Positions 11,490-24,103 of a DNA stretch of 64,000 bases are shown here, piece by piece. A program made the position numbers and the translations under genes. The notes under the pieces are model-generated. The model had not been told where the DNA came from and made no database searches. It saw only the letters and a list, made by a program, of their open reading frames with translations. This DNA is from Synanceia verrucosa (lineage: Eukaryota > Chordata > Actinopteri > Perciformes > Synanceiidae): positions 3,186,001 to 3,250,000 of the forward strand of contig CM056561.1 of NCBI GenBank assembly GCA_029721515.1, read 5' to 3'. Position 1 is the stretch's first letter; each line of letters opens with the position of its first letter.

Positions 11490-14400
11490 CACATATACGG
11501 CAGTGTTGCACAGCTGCTTACATTTCCTGGATCATGCCAGGCTTCGCTGGTCTGATCCTCTTAGATTGGTGGAGTATTAGTGTAAAAACAAGCCTCTCGT
11601 ACATCGACACAGTCATGCCCATTAGATGGATTTATTCAAAGTGTAATTAAAGTGAGATATCTTTGCAGCTAGTTTTTTTTTTAATCTTGCTGTCCTTGAA
11701 GTGGGGTCATTTTACACGTTCACATGGACAAAATCACACAAACAAGGGCTGAAAACCACAGCCGAGCTACAAATTATAATAGCATTATGTATCAGCTTTA
11801 CCAGAGTCTTACGCTGGTAAACGCCTCTCTGAGCGTGCATTATTGTCGTCAGTCCTCAAGAAGTCTTTTCAAAATGCGAGCAGACGTCGACCTCAAGTCG
11901 AAAAATGAACTGAATCAGCAGCTCTGTGACACAGTCTCAACAAAAACAGTTCGTTGTGAGCCGCCGGTCAAGCCGTAAACGCAGTAAGCTGGTATTTATG
12001 GCGAGGCTGCCTCTACTCAAGGCCAACACACAAAGACTCACACTGTAACCTTGTGTGAGAGGCAAAAAAAAAGAAGAAAAGTCAAACCCCTGGGCAGTGG
12101 AAAAAGAAGTGAGTCATGTTTCACCCTCTTTCCCTTCGTCTGGACAGGTTTGCTTTTAGAGAAATCTGTCTTTATCCCACAGCGTCCACAACTATTTCAT
12201 CCATGGGTGGAGCCGTGAGGGGAGAAAGTCATTAGTTTAGAGACGATTGGACTGATGGGGTTCCTGTTTTGTCCACCTACTGTACATAGAAACTCCTGCT
12301 GGTGGTTTTCCTCTCATTCCTCAACAGGAAGTAGTTCTTCACATCAGTCAGAGATGATGGAGAACTTGCGGTGATCCTGACCGAGAGAAAAACACACACA
12401 CACATGCAGATACCGTGTTTAACAGTCACCCCAATTAGTGTGCTGCTAATTACACCCACAACTTCCTCTGCACCCACGGCACCTGGGGTCTTCCTCCACT
12501 TAGATCTGCTGATGTCATTTCCTGTGAGGTTGGCATGATAGTTATAGGAATGAGCGTTAAAAAGTGACACCGTCGCTGCTGTTTCTGTCTTATCTTGTAG
12601 CACAGCTGCCGTCTGATGCTTCAGAGTTGTTTTCCAGTGAGTCCTTGGCGTTTTTGCGTGCGTCCACCAGCATGAACTTAACCGTTTGGTCGGGGCAGGC
12701 AGTCAGAAAGTGTTAGGAGCTCTCTTGTCTCCAGTGAAGCATGTGTGTTTTCTTTGTTAAGAGGCCAGGGATAGAAAAAAAAAATCACACGCAAACATGT
12801 GTTCTCAAAAGACACTCTCTGCTCCCGGCAATTTCAATCAATGAGTAACATCTAACATCTCGTGTGACCTTCTTCCTTCTGTAATTGTCGCCCCCTGTTT
12901 TAAGACCGCTGCGCACTTCAAAAAGTTTCAAAAGCCGAACCAGCTTTGTAGTTGTGTCCTACTGCTGTGGAGAACCTTCCAGAGGCCAGTAACAAGATAT
13001 TTAATGAATGTGTGCTGCAGGGCACAGTGTGGGCGCATGTACGCGAGTGCATGTGTTTTTTTATGTCTACGCAGTCGTGCACATGAGCTAACAGGACAGG
13101 TTTTTATTTTGAATTTATTTTCCTTCAGGGATGTTTTTGCTCTCCTGCCATATTCACTTCAGGGGAGAACTTTAACGTCTCCTCGTAAAGTGGAAAGTCA
13201 CTCAGTACCTGTGCACACATGGAGCTGCTTGGGGAACGACCATAAATGGTAAATTTCAGGACAGTAAGCTGTTCTCAGTGATCTCCCAGTTTTGTAGTTC
13301 ACGAAGCTTGACTGGTGTTTTTCACCAGCAACATGGAAATGACAGAGAATGGAAAACTTTGATGTGTTTTTATAGCATTTCTGTGTTATAACTGGGGCTT
13401 TGCACTACTCATGCATGAGTTGTGCAGCAAATGCAGCATTTTTGTGTCACATAAAGTCGCCCCAGGGACCCATAGAAACAGCTCTCGCCCAGGGCTGTTC
13501 CTATGCATCCCCGGTGGATCATTGACGTTGAATAAGTAGCAGCAGCAGCCCTCTAATTGAGCCCTCTCTCCCATAATTCCTTGTCTCAACCTTCAGACCT
13601 CCTGAGAGACAATCTGTTGCAGGTACCACAGGTAACAGATGACAGGTGGGCTGAGCCATCTGTGCTTCTCTGGAGCTCATTCTATAGAAATTAAGGTTTA
13701 TTTTTTAGCCATTGATCATATATGATATATGCAACATTTGACAGGTCTGTGACAGACGGCATAGAAAGGTAACCTGGAGCTCATGGAGGTTATGCTAAGC
13801 TAGCTAACTAGCCTTAAGGTAACAGTGTTAAGGTTGCTTCATGCTTTACTCCTGCTTTAGCTGGAGCATCACTCCAGGTGTTCCTTTATTCCAGACAGAT
13901 CAAGAGGTGACAGCGATCGTCCAGTTGTTCGCCGTAGGAACACAGATTCAGAGGAAAAACTGGATAACTTGATCTTAAATCTTGAAATCTGCATGCTTGG
14001 ATGCAGAGCTGAAACATTTTGTGGATTAATAGATTAGATTTTGTAAATTAATTGGCAGCTATTATTTGATGATCAGTTCATAAGGTGACAGATATTAGCT
14101 TGCTCCACCTTCTCAAATTTGCAGATTTGCTGTTCTTCTTTGTGACATTAAAAATAAAAAACTTTTATTTATTTATTTGAAGATGTCATATTGGGCTTTT
14201 TTCATCCTTTCCTATCAATTTATGGATTAACTGAATAAAATAACAGGACAATTAATCAGTAAGGGGAATATATGTTTATTCCTTCATCAATTGGATCTAT
14301 ATTTTTATATATGTAAAGATTACAAAAGCATCCGTTCATGTCATGTGTACATAATGGATTGTAATCATTACAGATTTTATTCCCAAAGGAGCAAATCTGT

Positions 14401-16936
14401 TATCTGTGAATTGATGGATTATAGCCCCATCATGTTGAACTGTTTAATCTCTTTAGCACTCATACCGTAGCCCTGAAGATGGTTTGCATGCAGCAGTAGG
14501 TCATCTTCTCTATCTCGGGTTATTTGACTTACAGTATATAAGAGGCCGTCTCCTGTGTGGGCACACTAGCATGGCTCAGAGCGCAGCAGTGCTGTGCTGT
14601 AAAGGGAAACACTGGAGCCATTAGAGAGGAAATAGGAGCCTTTATTAGTCTGTCTAGTGTACACCTGGCTTCTATAACAGTGATTTGTGCGCTCGTGTTT
14701 CTTGGTATGTCTTGGCTTCTTGCTCTCATGTCTTAGCTAATTCTGCCCTCATCTTGAAAAGGTTTCCATTCCTGCACACATTAATTTTGGCTTCTCTTTC
14801 TCTGGCATTAAAAGCTCCTCTCAGTTTTCAAACTTCAGTGACTCATCTAAGAAAGTTCAGCCCAGTGAGCGAGTGTCAAACTGGGACAGACAGGAGCTTC
14901 TCCTCACTGCTGATGCTGCCGTTCAGGAGCCAAGTGACATTTCCAAAATTATCCTGACGTCAAAGAAGACGCGGCAGTGTTGAGTGCACACTGACCTTTC
15001 TGTCTCTGTGTGGATGTTGGTGGGAGTCCAGTGTGTATCAGCACAGAGGAGCAGTGAGGAGGTTCCTCACCCAGCCTGGGTTAGACCAACCAGACTGGAC
15101 TGAAGTGACCTGGACCGGGCAGGGCAGCGCCGCTCTGTCAGCAGCCTCATATAGACGCTCCCCTCCACATGCTGACATCCGTCCTGCCTGGAACAGATGC
15201 AGGCTGGTGTGGCCGTCCACCTCCTCCTGCACGTGGCTCTGAGCATGGAGGCCACGGAGCTGAAAAAGTCGAGTTTTATACTTTGTAAAGAGTGAATGCA
15301 TGTGGTGGGAACACATAATGCTGAAATACACATGACTTTAAGTGATTTTCCTCTTGGAATCAAATCATAAAATTATACATTGATCTAGAATTAAATCAGT
15401 AACTTAAAAACACTGCAAAACTTTTGTCTTTTTGAAGTGTCCACTTTTTTACACCATCAACACATGGAAACGTGTCAAAGTCTTCCTCATTTTGCATCAG
15501 CAAATGAAAATCATCAGCATAAAGAAAGATTTATCTTTCTTATCTTTGTCTTTGTGCTTGTTGGTAACAAATTGTGTATCAACACAGAAGATAAAATAAG
15601 AATTATCCTTAATTCCTCCCTCTGATGGGGAAATTTGCAGCAGCAAAGTGGATAGAGCAACATTAGAAAGAGAGCTTATAAAACCTAAGAAATAAGAACA
15701 TCAGTAGAAAAACAACCAAGTGGAAAAAGCTGACATCATATATACAATAAGGGAATAACTAAGCATCATATGTACAACATAAGTGACTAAAATAGGTAGA
15801 CAAAAATTACTGAACACAAAATGAATATTAATTGACAACAATTTTTGTTATTCACCATGCAGAAATACAAAACATGCATCTTGTTCTTAAATGATTTTCT
15901 CATTTTTTTATGTAAATTGACTGTATTTAGATGAAACATTAAATTATACATGAATTGTATCTTTAAATAATGATTAGTTGTCACCCCAGACAGAAAATAT
16001 GCACATTACAGGGAAGCTGTCCTCCCTCAAACTTTCCCATTTTCCACTTGTTATAAATTTAAAACACCTTTTTTCCAGCAAACATGTGAACATGTACGCT
16101 GGTGGAGGTGCTCAGCATGCACCACTTCCCCCTGTTTTTCATTTGGGCTTTTCCAGAGGTGTAATTGTGGCCGGTGTGATTTGGTTGGCTGTGAAATGTT
16201 CTCTCAGTATGGGTCGCTCTTTTATTTGGGAGAGGGAACTGTTTGGTAGCCGCTGAATGTTTTCCTGCAGTCGCAGTGGAACACTTTGCAGTAAAATGTT
16301 AGCAGATCACAACAACGCTGTTGACATGGGTAAAGTGTCAAAGTAATTTTGTGGTCTGTGCAGAACAATGTCTGCATGTGCATCAATCAGTCAGCAATGA
16401 ATCAATCATGCAGTCAATCACATGGCTGGTTTTTGACTGGTCCTGTCCGCCTCAATGATTGGTTAAACCCACCAATCAATATATGATAAAATAATCAATG
16501 CACTCACACTTCAGAGACGCTCAGTCAGTATGAAGAGTGATCAAGCCCTGATCCACAGGATTAAACTGCATCATCCTCATTACAATCTGGCCCTCTGAGG
16601 ACAGGGAATGATTGAAATTTGTTTTGAAAATGCTATTTCAGGCTTTGGGCGCTGGTGACTCATGGAGCAGACCTGTGTTTGTTAAGACCTCCACCCCCAG
16701 TGGGAATGGAAAGAGCTGGAGTGTTTTTTCCAGTAGCAACAGCAGCGGTTAGAAGGTGTGTTGGAGGAAAAGATGGACGCTCCTGCTCAGCTTTGCGCCG
16801 ATTGTTATGCAAAACCTTTTGGGTTTTAATGCGGAGTGGTGAAAGCCACCGTTGAGAGCTGCTCCAGCAGGCTTCAGTAGTTTCTGGGACAGTTGGTCAG
16901 TCATCTCCACGGGCAGGTCTGTAAACCCCTTGTTCT

Positions 16937-16980
<44 letters not shown>

Positions 16981-17832
16981 GCCCTAATTGCCAATCTGTG
17001 GCTGCTTTGCTTTACAGTAATGCTCTGGGCGACCACGCTGCATCCAGACAAACAGACTTCTCTTCCTCATAAACGTCCCTCTTGAAGCACTTGTGGTTGT
17101 GGGGGAGGCTGTGAATTAGAGACGCCACTGTGCAGCTAGGCTATGAAGTCACATGTCTGATGATGATGATGATGATGATGAATTTGTCTCTGTCCTCACA
17201 TCATTGTGTTTCTTACTGTAAATTCTGGTGTGACTACACTGTGAATGAAGTGGCCTTGACTCACGCTGAAGGGAAAAGGTCTCAGGTCAGTGCCTGAGAC
17301 GTACCTCACCCTCTGCTTTTCTTCTCCCCGGGGAATATAATCTGCTCTTTGACCCACATCTTGTGCATGTCTGCTCTATATTCATGTGTGCATATTTCAT
17401 TCTGTGGCAAAGTGCTGGATGGTGTTTCTTCTTCCATCTCTAGCTGTAAAAGTCCAACATCCAGCAGGGGGGATGGGTGATATGTGCAGAATCATCTGTC
17501 ATGTCTTCAGTAACAGTAAACATCACATGCAGTAATTGTTCTGTAAAGAATTAATAGTGTAAATAACACATTTAATTGTGTTCTTCTTTTTGCTTCTACT
17601 TTCTCACATGAAACAAACAAAAGACAGGATTAACAGTAGATAGAAGAGGATTAACAGTTCTTCCTCATGTCGGCTCAGTGAGGATGCTTCCTGTATTTAC
17701 AGCTTTGCCCAAATCACGCAGGATTCATGAAATCACGTGAGAATTGCTCTTGCAGTAGAAACAGTATTATCTCTACCATATCTCTTACCTTTCTACCATC
17801 ACATATAGGGCTATAGCTAATAATTATCATTA
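11490..17832. other. Putative fgd3 intron 1, proximal part; no gene seen
   Basis: No conserved coding stretch was seen. The interval includes a (TG)n tract at 16939-16979, a (TGA)n tract at 17158-17181, and AT-rich sequence at 15,630-15,990 that resembles a retroelement tail (low confidence). All open frames lack splice support. Confidence 0.5.
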
Positions 17833-18109
17833 GGGGTGGGAAAAAATATCAATATGGCAGTATATCGTGATCATTTTTCTTCTAATATAATATTTAATTT
17901 CTTAATACTGATATTTTTTCCCAAAAAAAGAAAGTTTTGGACCGATTGTAAATCCAGAGCAACTTCCACATGTTGAAATAAAAGTTTATATAAAAAATAA
18001 TATATATATATTTAACAATATATTGCAATATTACAATATTGCAATAATGTATCGTATCGTGACTCAAGTATCGCGATATGTATCGTGAGGTCCTTGCCAA
18101 TACCCACCC
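17833..18109 (+). mobile_element. Short hAT-like non-autonomous DNA element, copy 1
   Basis: The element is about 277 bp. It opens with GGGGTGGGAAAAAATAT and closes with CAATACCCACCC, so its ends form imperfect inverted repeats (GGGGTGGG...CCCACCC). Its interior carries TATCGTGACTCAAGTATCG near the right end. The same ends and interior are found at 30294-30563 (reversed) and 55974-56236. It has no coding capacity. Assignment to hAT is inferred from end structure; the target-site duplication could not be confirmed. Confidence 0.7.
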
Positions 18110-18111
18110 TT

Positions 18112-18310
18112 AATTATTAAATCGTTGGTTAATCGGTTGACTATTTTTTTATTTTTTTTTAAATGTATAAAATGTTTTGTCCACAACTAAGATATTCAGT
18201 TTACTGTCATAGAGGTGGAAAGAAACCAGAGAATATTCACATTTAACACATTTATTCACAATTGTTTTTTTATTAAAAATTATTAATCAATTATAAAAAT
18301 AGCTGAAACC
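18112..18310 (+). repeat. Fish interspersed repeat family R1, copy 2
   Basis: It contains GTCCACAACTAAGATATTC, AGTTTACTGTCATAGAGG and AGAATATTCACATTTAA in the same order as the other R1 copies. It directly follows the hAT-like element. Confidence 0.75.
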
Positions 18311-21300
18311 GCAGCCAGGCGGTTTGGTTTCCTAATTTATCAAGGCGTTTATAAGCTGTGTGTCTACTGAAAGCAGACGTGGATCTTTATAGCTCATCAT
18401 GACCTACCTACTATATTAAATATATAGATCACCATCGTTGCCATGGCAATAGCCTCTCTGTGTTCGGTTTTCTCGGGGCACAGTGGAGGAGAATCCTCCA
18501 TCCTTCCCAGAGTGACTTGATTTAGTTTGGGACGACGGCGCTCTGATATTAACTCGTCAGTCTTCAGCGTCGTTGCAGGAACTGAAAACGGACGGGAAGT
18601 TATTTTCTCCTCGCTGCATCACAGCGTCGACTGCTGCCTGTTTGCTACCACGCTTCACACTTGATCTTATCCTCCTTATTTTTGTGCACGAGGGCAGACT
18701 ATGACTTTGCCGCCGTTATAACCTCCCAGTCTTTCACCGTTTTATCCCCCTGAAATCTGTGGGAGCTGCTGAAATCTTCCCACTTAGTGTGGGTGAGCCT
18801 GCTGTGCCCGCTGACCTGATTTAGAGGCAGAGGACAGACCTAACAAGATGACTTAGCTCCCCCTCCTTCACCCCCTCCAGCCCCTGGGAAGCCATGATAC
18901 CAGTGAAACTTAAGACGCCGCTAATTCTTCAACAAGAAGAACAAGAACACAACAAGCAGTCTGCAGAGGGCTCCTCGCTGACAGACACAATATGACAGGT
19001 TATGTGATAAGAAATAGATGAATATAGATTTGCAATCTGGGGCCAGATGCTGCAGTATGTGATTGGATAGCTGTTGATCCGTCTCTGTGTTAATAAATCC
19101 GTTGGGAGCGTGAAGTATGGAAATATGCTGATTGTCAGAGATTGAGGATCTGGAGCTGCTGTTCTTCTACTGACACCAGTGTTTCTTCTCTCACTTGGGT
19201 TCATGTTGAATAGATGCTCTTAAAGCGACGCTCCACCCAAACTCTTGTTTTTTATCAAAACCCCTGCAGGCATCAAAGGTGTCCTTTGAAACACTGAAAC
19301 TTGTTTTGTGCAATAGAGAAGTGCTTTTCCGTCCATGTGACTAAGGAACCTGTTTAATTTTCAGCAGTAGGACTTTCCCATCTCACTGCCTGACTGCCCT
19401 GACACCTTAACATGCTTCAAAAACGTACACGATTTTAACCAATGAGGTGAAACTTCAGTCCACAAACCAGTAGCTGTTGTTTTCTGTCTCAAGATTCAGA
19501 GTCTTTATTGTTGTTATGCATGCATAACCAAACTTTGTCTCACGGCTTAAAGGCACATATAAATATAAAATAAAAACAAAGATATAAAAGATGCATATGA
19601 AAATGTAAAACACAGAGTTTTGCGGAGGAGATGTAATATTTGCAGCCAAAAATGTAATATTTACAACAGAAATGTAAACATGCAGAGAAAATGTGGAAAA
19701 GGAGTACATAAAGTGCATCTGCTCTTCACCCTGTGTTGAGTCAAGTCCAGTTTGTTTGTCTCAGAGGTTTGCACTTGATCGTGAATCTGTCCTTTAAGCT
19801 CTGCGGCTCGATGGCCTTTATAAACCCAAGAGCCATTAAATGAAAGTCTTTTAGGGTAACAGACTAGAGAAACCGGATCAATATCTACGGTTGAGACACA
19901 GGTTTGGTGCAGGCAGAGAGACTGGGGCTGCTGATGGCAGTAATGAGGTGCCATGCTCTCAGGGAGAGTCACTGGGATGGGTGAAGTGATGGGAGAGGGG
20001 CTGTCAGCTCAGCCTCACCAGGGGGTCGGTCGGCGGTACGAGACCTGACTGACTGAGGAGACTGCTGAGTGTGTGCGATCCATCTCCCAGACAGCACCGG
20101 GGCGAGAGGAGGGCTGCACTCAAGGGATGATGGGTAATGAATGACTGTGAGGGGTCGCCTCGGGGCTGACGGTGACTGACAGTCGGCTCGGTCGCTGCAG
20201 TTTTTTTGAGGACGTGGCTTTGAGTCTGTGCCTCTCTGGAGCTTTGAAAGAAAAGACAGAGGACAAAATGTCTTAAACAGCATCTGTGTCTAATGGAAGT
20301 TTAGCAAATAAAGACGATGCAGTGATACTGAAGAGCGTTTGTTAAGGACGTTTTTGTAATGCTTTTGGCTTGTTCTACATGTCTCAGCAGCATCTGGGGC
20401 TTCAAATCTGTCTATATAGTGTAGTTACTGTCATTTTTTAACCAGCAATAAACACAAAGTACAGCTGAGGCTGCTGATGGGAACGTCATTAATGTTGTAT
20501 TTAGTGTGTCACGTCCAAGTTATTACAGAAAGTAAATCATCCTGAGGAGGTGAAACTCAACGGCCCTAGCATCAAACTATTTAAGATGATCATGACACAG
20601 ATTTATTTCAAACAATAATACCTTAGGCATCATAATGTGGCTGTAACTAAAAGTATTAAGAATCCTGTGAGCAGGTTTTTACATTATTCAGTTGTTTTAT
20701 TATTATTGTTATTGTGGTGTTTCCTCAGGAAGAGTTGGGGTTCAGGGAGAAGCTGTCATTGCTAAACACACTGTTGTGCACGTTGCTGCAGTGTGATGAC
20801 AGCACATGATGATGGACATTCCTCAGGGTTTTCTCTCGTGACATCAGCATCACCGTGTCACCAGAGATGTTTCTTTACATTCCCAACATGTTCCTGTCAA
20901 ATACCAGAAAGTAGCTGAATGTCACTGCGAGCTCACGGCCCAAACCGTTCTTTGTAATGAAATCCATGGCAGCTAGACGGCTTGTTTGTTACCTGGATCG
21001 CCTAATTTAATTAAATCGGGCCGGAATGGTTGCAGCGGGGAAAGGTAGTCATGGTAACCCGCAGCCTGGTGGTGCTAATGTCCTCGGATGTGTAATTCTT
21101 GTCTAATTGTCGTATTCATCCGTCCCTCGGTAACTGGAGCCGAGCGGAGGAAATTAATGAGCTCAGCTCTCCTGTGTGTTTTCACAAAAGCCTTCTTAAA
21201 ATTACACAACTGCAAATATGAATCTCATCTGTCGGAGCCCTCAGAGTCCAAATCAGTTAGCTTCAGTTTTGCTTATTGGCAGATTTAGAAAGAACCAGTT

Positions 21301-21416
21301 TCAGGTACTACTGTAGCACTTACTGCGATACTTTATACTTATACTCCACTACAGTTTGGAGGCAAATATTGTACTTTTTACATTTATTTGACCATTTATT
21401 TTATTTAGACACTGGT
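18311..21416. other. Putative fgd3 intron 1, middle part; no gene seen
   Basis: No recognisable exon. A segment at about 19,490-19,700 (AGTCTTTATTGTTGTTATGC and A-rich sequence after it) resembles the tail of fish retroelements also seen near 37,430 and 60,660; this is low confidence. Confidence 0.5.
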
Positions 21417-21791
21417 TACTTTCCAGATCCATCCATCCATTATCTACCGCTTATCCTCATAGGGTCGCCGGGGGGCTGGAGCCTATCCCAGCTGTCTTAG
21501 GGCAGAAGGCAGGGTACACCCTGGACAAGTCGCCACCTCATCGCAGGACACATAGAGACACTCACACTCACATTCACACCTACCTTTAAATTAGCCAATT
21601 AACCTAATCCCCATGCATGTTTTTGGATGGTGGGAGGAAGCCGGAGTACCCGGAGAGAACCCACGCAGACACGGGGAGAACATGCAAACTCCACACAGAA
21701 AGGCCCCGGGCCCGGGATTCGAACCCGGTACCTTCTTGCTGTGAGGTGACAGTGCTAACCACTACACCACCGTGCCGCCTACTTTCCAGAT
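21417..21791 (-). mobile_element. tRNA-headed SINE, minus orientation, with target-site duplication
   Basis: On the minus strand the element starts at 21779 with a tRNA-like head carrying an A-box-like TGGTGTAGTGGTTAGC and a B-box GGTTCGAATCC. It ends at 21429 in (ATGG)n. Its body (CATGTTCTCCCCGTGTCTGC and the AGCTGGGATAGGCTCCAGC region) is the very common fish repeat related to L2-type LINE tails. The 12-bp duplication TACTTTCCAGAT flanks it exactly (21417-21428 and 21780-21791). The A and B boxes suggest an RNA polymerase III internal promoter. A perfect duplication implies a fairly recent insertion. Confidence 0.9.
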
Positions 21792-22007
21792 TCAGATTAA
21801 TAATACAAACTACATTTCATAAATACAAAAACAAATAAATAATGATGTGTTATTGTAGATTAAGCAAGGTAGTGCGGAAATAAAAATTAGTGATAAACAT
21901 ATGAATGCTCATGATAATATAATAATATAATAAGGCCATTCTGCATAATAAATAATTTTATTTCTTTTCTGATGCTCATTTTTGAATGCAGGACGTTTAC
22001 TTGTCAC

Positions 22008-22038
<31 letters not shown>

Positions 22039-23932
22039 ATAATAGTAGTAGTAGTAGTAGTAATACTGTTAGTAGTAGTAATAGTATCCGTTAAAGGAGT
22101 GAGGACAGTTATAAACCTGATGAAAGTAGCCTTTAAAATGTTTTTTTAAAGCCTGTTGGAGGCAGCAGCACTGCAGCATTTCAAAAAAACTCAATGAAAA
22201 ATAACATAAAAAAAAAAAAAAAAATAACATCCAGTAACTGCAGGTGTGCTACTGTCTGTGTCTGGATACCTGCGCTATAACCTGGTGTCGTCTCATGACT
22301 GTGTGTTCATGGGCAGAGTTACTGAAGCATGCTGGGATATCAGGGCTCCACAGTGACTCACTGGCTCTGGGAGGAGGTCCTTGGATCAGGTTTGTCAGGT
22401 GAATCGCAGACAGGTGCAGTTCCTCGAACACACCTGGGGAAAGGATGAATGAGTGTGTGTGTGTGTTTGGGCATAAAGCAGACTGAGCTTTGAAAGACTT
22501 TTTAGGGTGTGTGTATGTGTGTGTGTGTGTTTTGTTTGCCACAAAGGCAAGACTTTGGCAAACTGGGAGGGCAGGGTTTGTTTTGAAACTGACTGGGTCG
22601 TGTAGGAGATTATTAATTTTTTTTTTTTTTTCACCTGCTTCTTCTGTGGACTTTGGATATGTGAGGCTTAGCGGTCGGAGGCGAGGTAATTAACCAGCTC
22701 CTCTCTCAGAATATACAGCACTAACTAGATAATCTGCTCTATTCTGCATCATTCTTAGAAACACTGAGGAGATGATGATGATGTGAATAATAACATATAT
22801 TTCATTTTGCTGTGTACTTCTGGTGAAGCATGCGCTCCGTTTGTGAAATTTTAATTGAGCGAAAGTGTCAGAGTCAGCTCTTCTCTCTGCTGTGTCGTCA
22901 AGTTCCTGTTTGGTGTCAGGCTCTTTTCACATGAGGGCCAGGTTTTGCTCTCAGGTAACCATGGCAACACAGAGTTTCCATAGGTACCAGCCCCTATGCC
23001 ACCGTCCTCCACTGCTGTTTGTTTTTCCCAGGAGCGACCCAGCTCTTCACCAGGCAGTCCTCTGGCGTTTCACGCCTGTTGGCTCGATCAGAGGTCACTA
23101 ACCCCTCGAGTCATCTCTGATTTTAGAGATGGGATCTGCAGCCCCACAACACAGTGTTACTCAGGACAAAACTCAAGGACAGTCAGAGTGACAGTGAAAC
23201 CTACACAGCGTAGGACTGATGGAGGAAAAACACATTATCTTGTCTGGACTCTGTGGAGTTGAGGGAGCTGCAGAGACAGTGGGAAATGGAGAGGCTGCAG
23301 TCTGCCACATGGGGCAGGCAGCGTAACAGGACTCATTACTGAATGGTTTTCTTCCACTGCCTGCAGCACAGCTGAAAAACACCAAATTGGCTGTGCCATG
23401 GCTCCAGCGGGGGGGCACGGTGCAATTTCAGGCTGTAATCCAGCAGAGGAAGAACGAATTCATGAGCCTGAAGGAACATATGTGGCTGTAGCTGTGGATG
23501 GTTATTAACATAGTCTGCTGAAGGACGTCACTTTGTTCTAATGGACGGAGACATCAGAGCACAGGAATGAACAAAAACACTGACAGTTTCTGTCCCTTTT
23601 ACTGGACTTCTCAGGTTGGGTATCTGTAGCTTCTATTTCTCTTCTATTCTATTTGTAATTCCTGTCCTGTTTGTCTCTCTGTATGGATTTATGTGTTTAT
23701 ATTTATCAAGCGTGTTTGTTTTGTCACCAATTGTTTGCTGTTCAATCTGAAAAAGACACACACGTTATTGAGCTGCTTTCTGTCTCTATATATACGTCCA
23801 GAGATTAGATGCAGGCCTATCAGAGGGCGTCTGCCGCCTCAGGCCTGCTGTCCAGATCGATGCTGTCCGAGGACGCCACACGCCACCGCATCACTTCCTG
23901 ATATTGTCTTTCCTCGTGTCTCTTTTCTCCAG
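21792..23932. other. Putative fgd3 intron 1, distal part; trinucleotide repeat
   Basis: A (GTA)n tract with interruptions lies at 22008-22087, an A-run near 22208-22224 and short GT tracts at 22450-22530. No coding exon was recognised. Confidence 0.55.
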
Positions 23933-24103
23933 ACCTCCCTGCCTCCTCTCTGCAGTACCAGTGTGGATCAGTGGACTTCCTGTGTTCTCCACGGTTGGTG
24001 AAGAAAGGTCCGATCCCCAGACCATGTCACGACAGGCCTGTCATCAAACCCCGCCCCCAGCCCTCCACCTCGCCCAGACCACCGATCGCACAGAAACCTC
24101 AAG
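23933..24103 (+). CDS. fgd3: fgd3 coding exon A: proline-rich N-terminal segment
   Basis: A long pyrimidine tract and CAG acceptor precede it, and GTAAAA is the donor. The frame reads basic-proline sequence (KKGPIPRPC, IKPRPQPSTSPRPP) and ends QKPQ, which joins the next exon's VPPKPS. An alternative acceptor at 23955 would shorten it by 23 bases. The frame contains no ATG, and an in-frame stop lies upstream, so translation must start in an earlier exon that I could not place. Confidence 0.75.
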
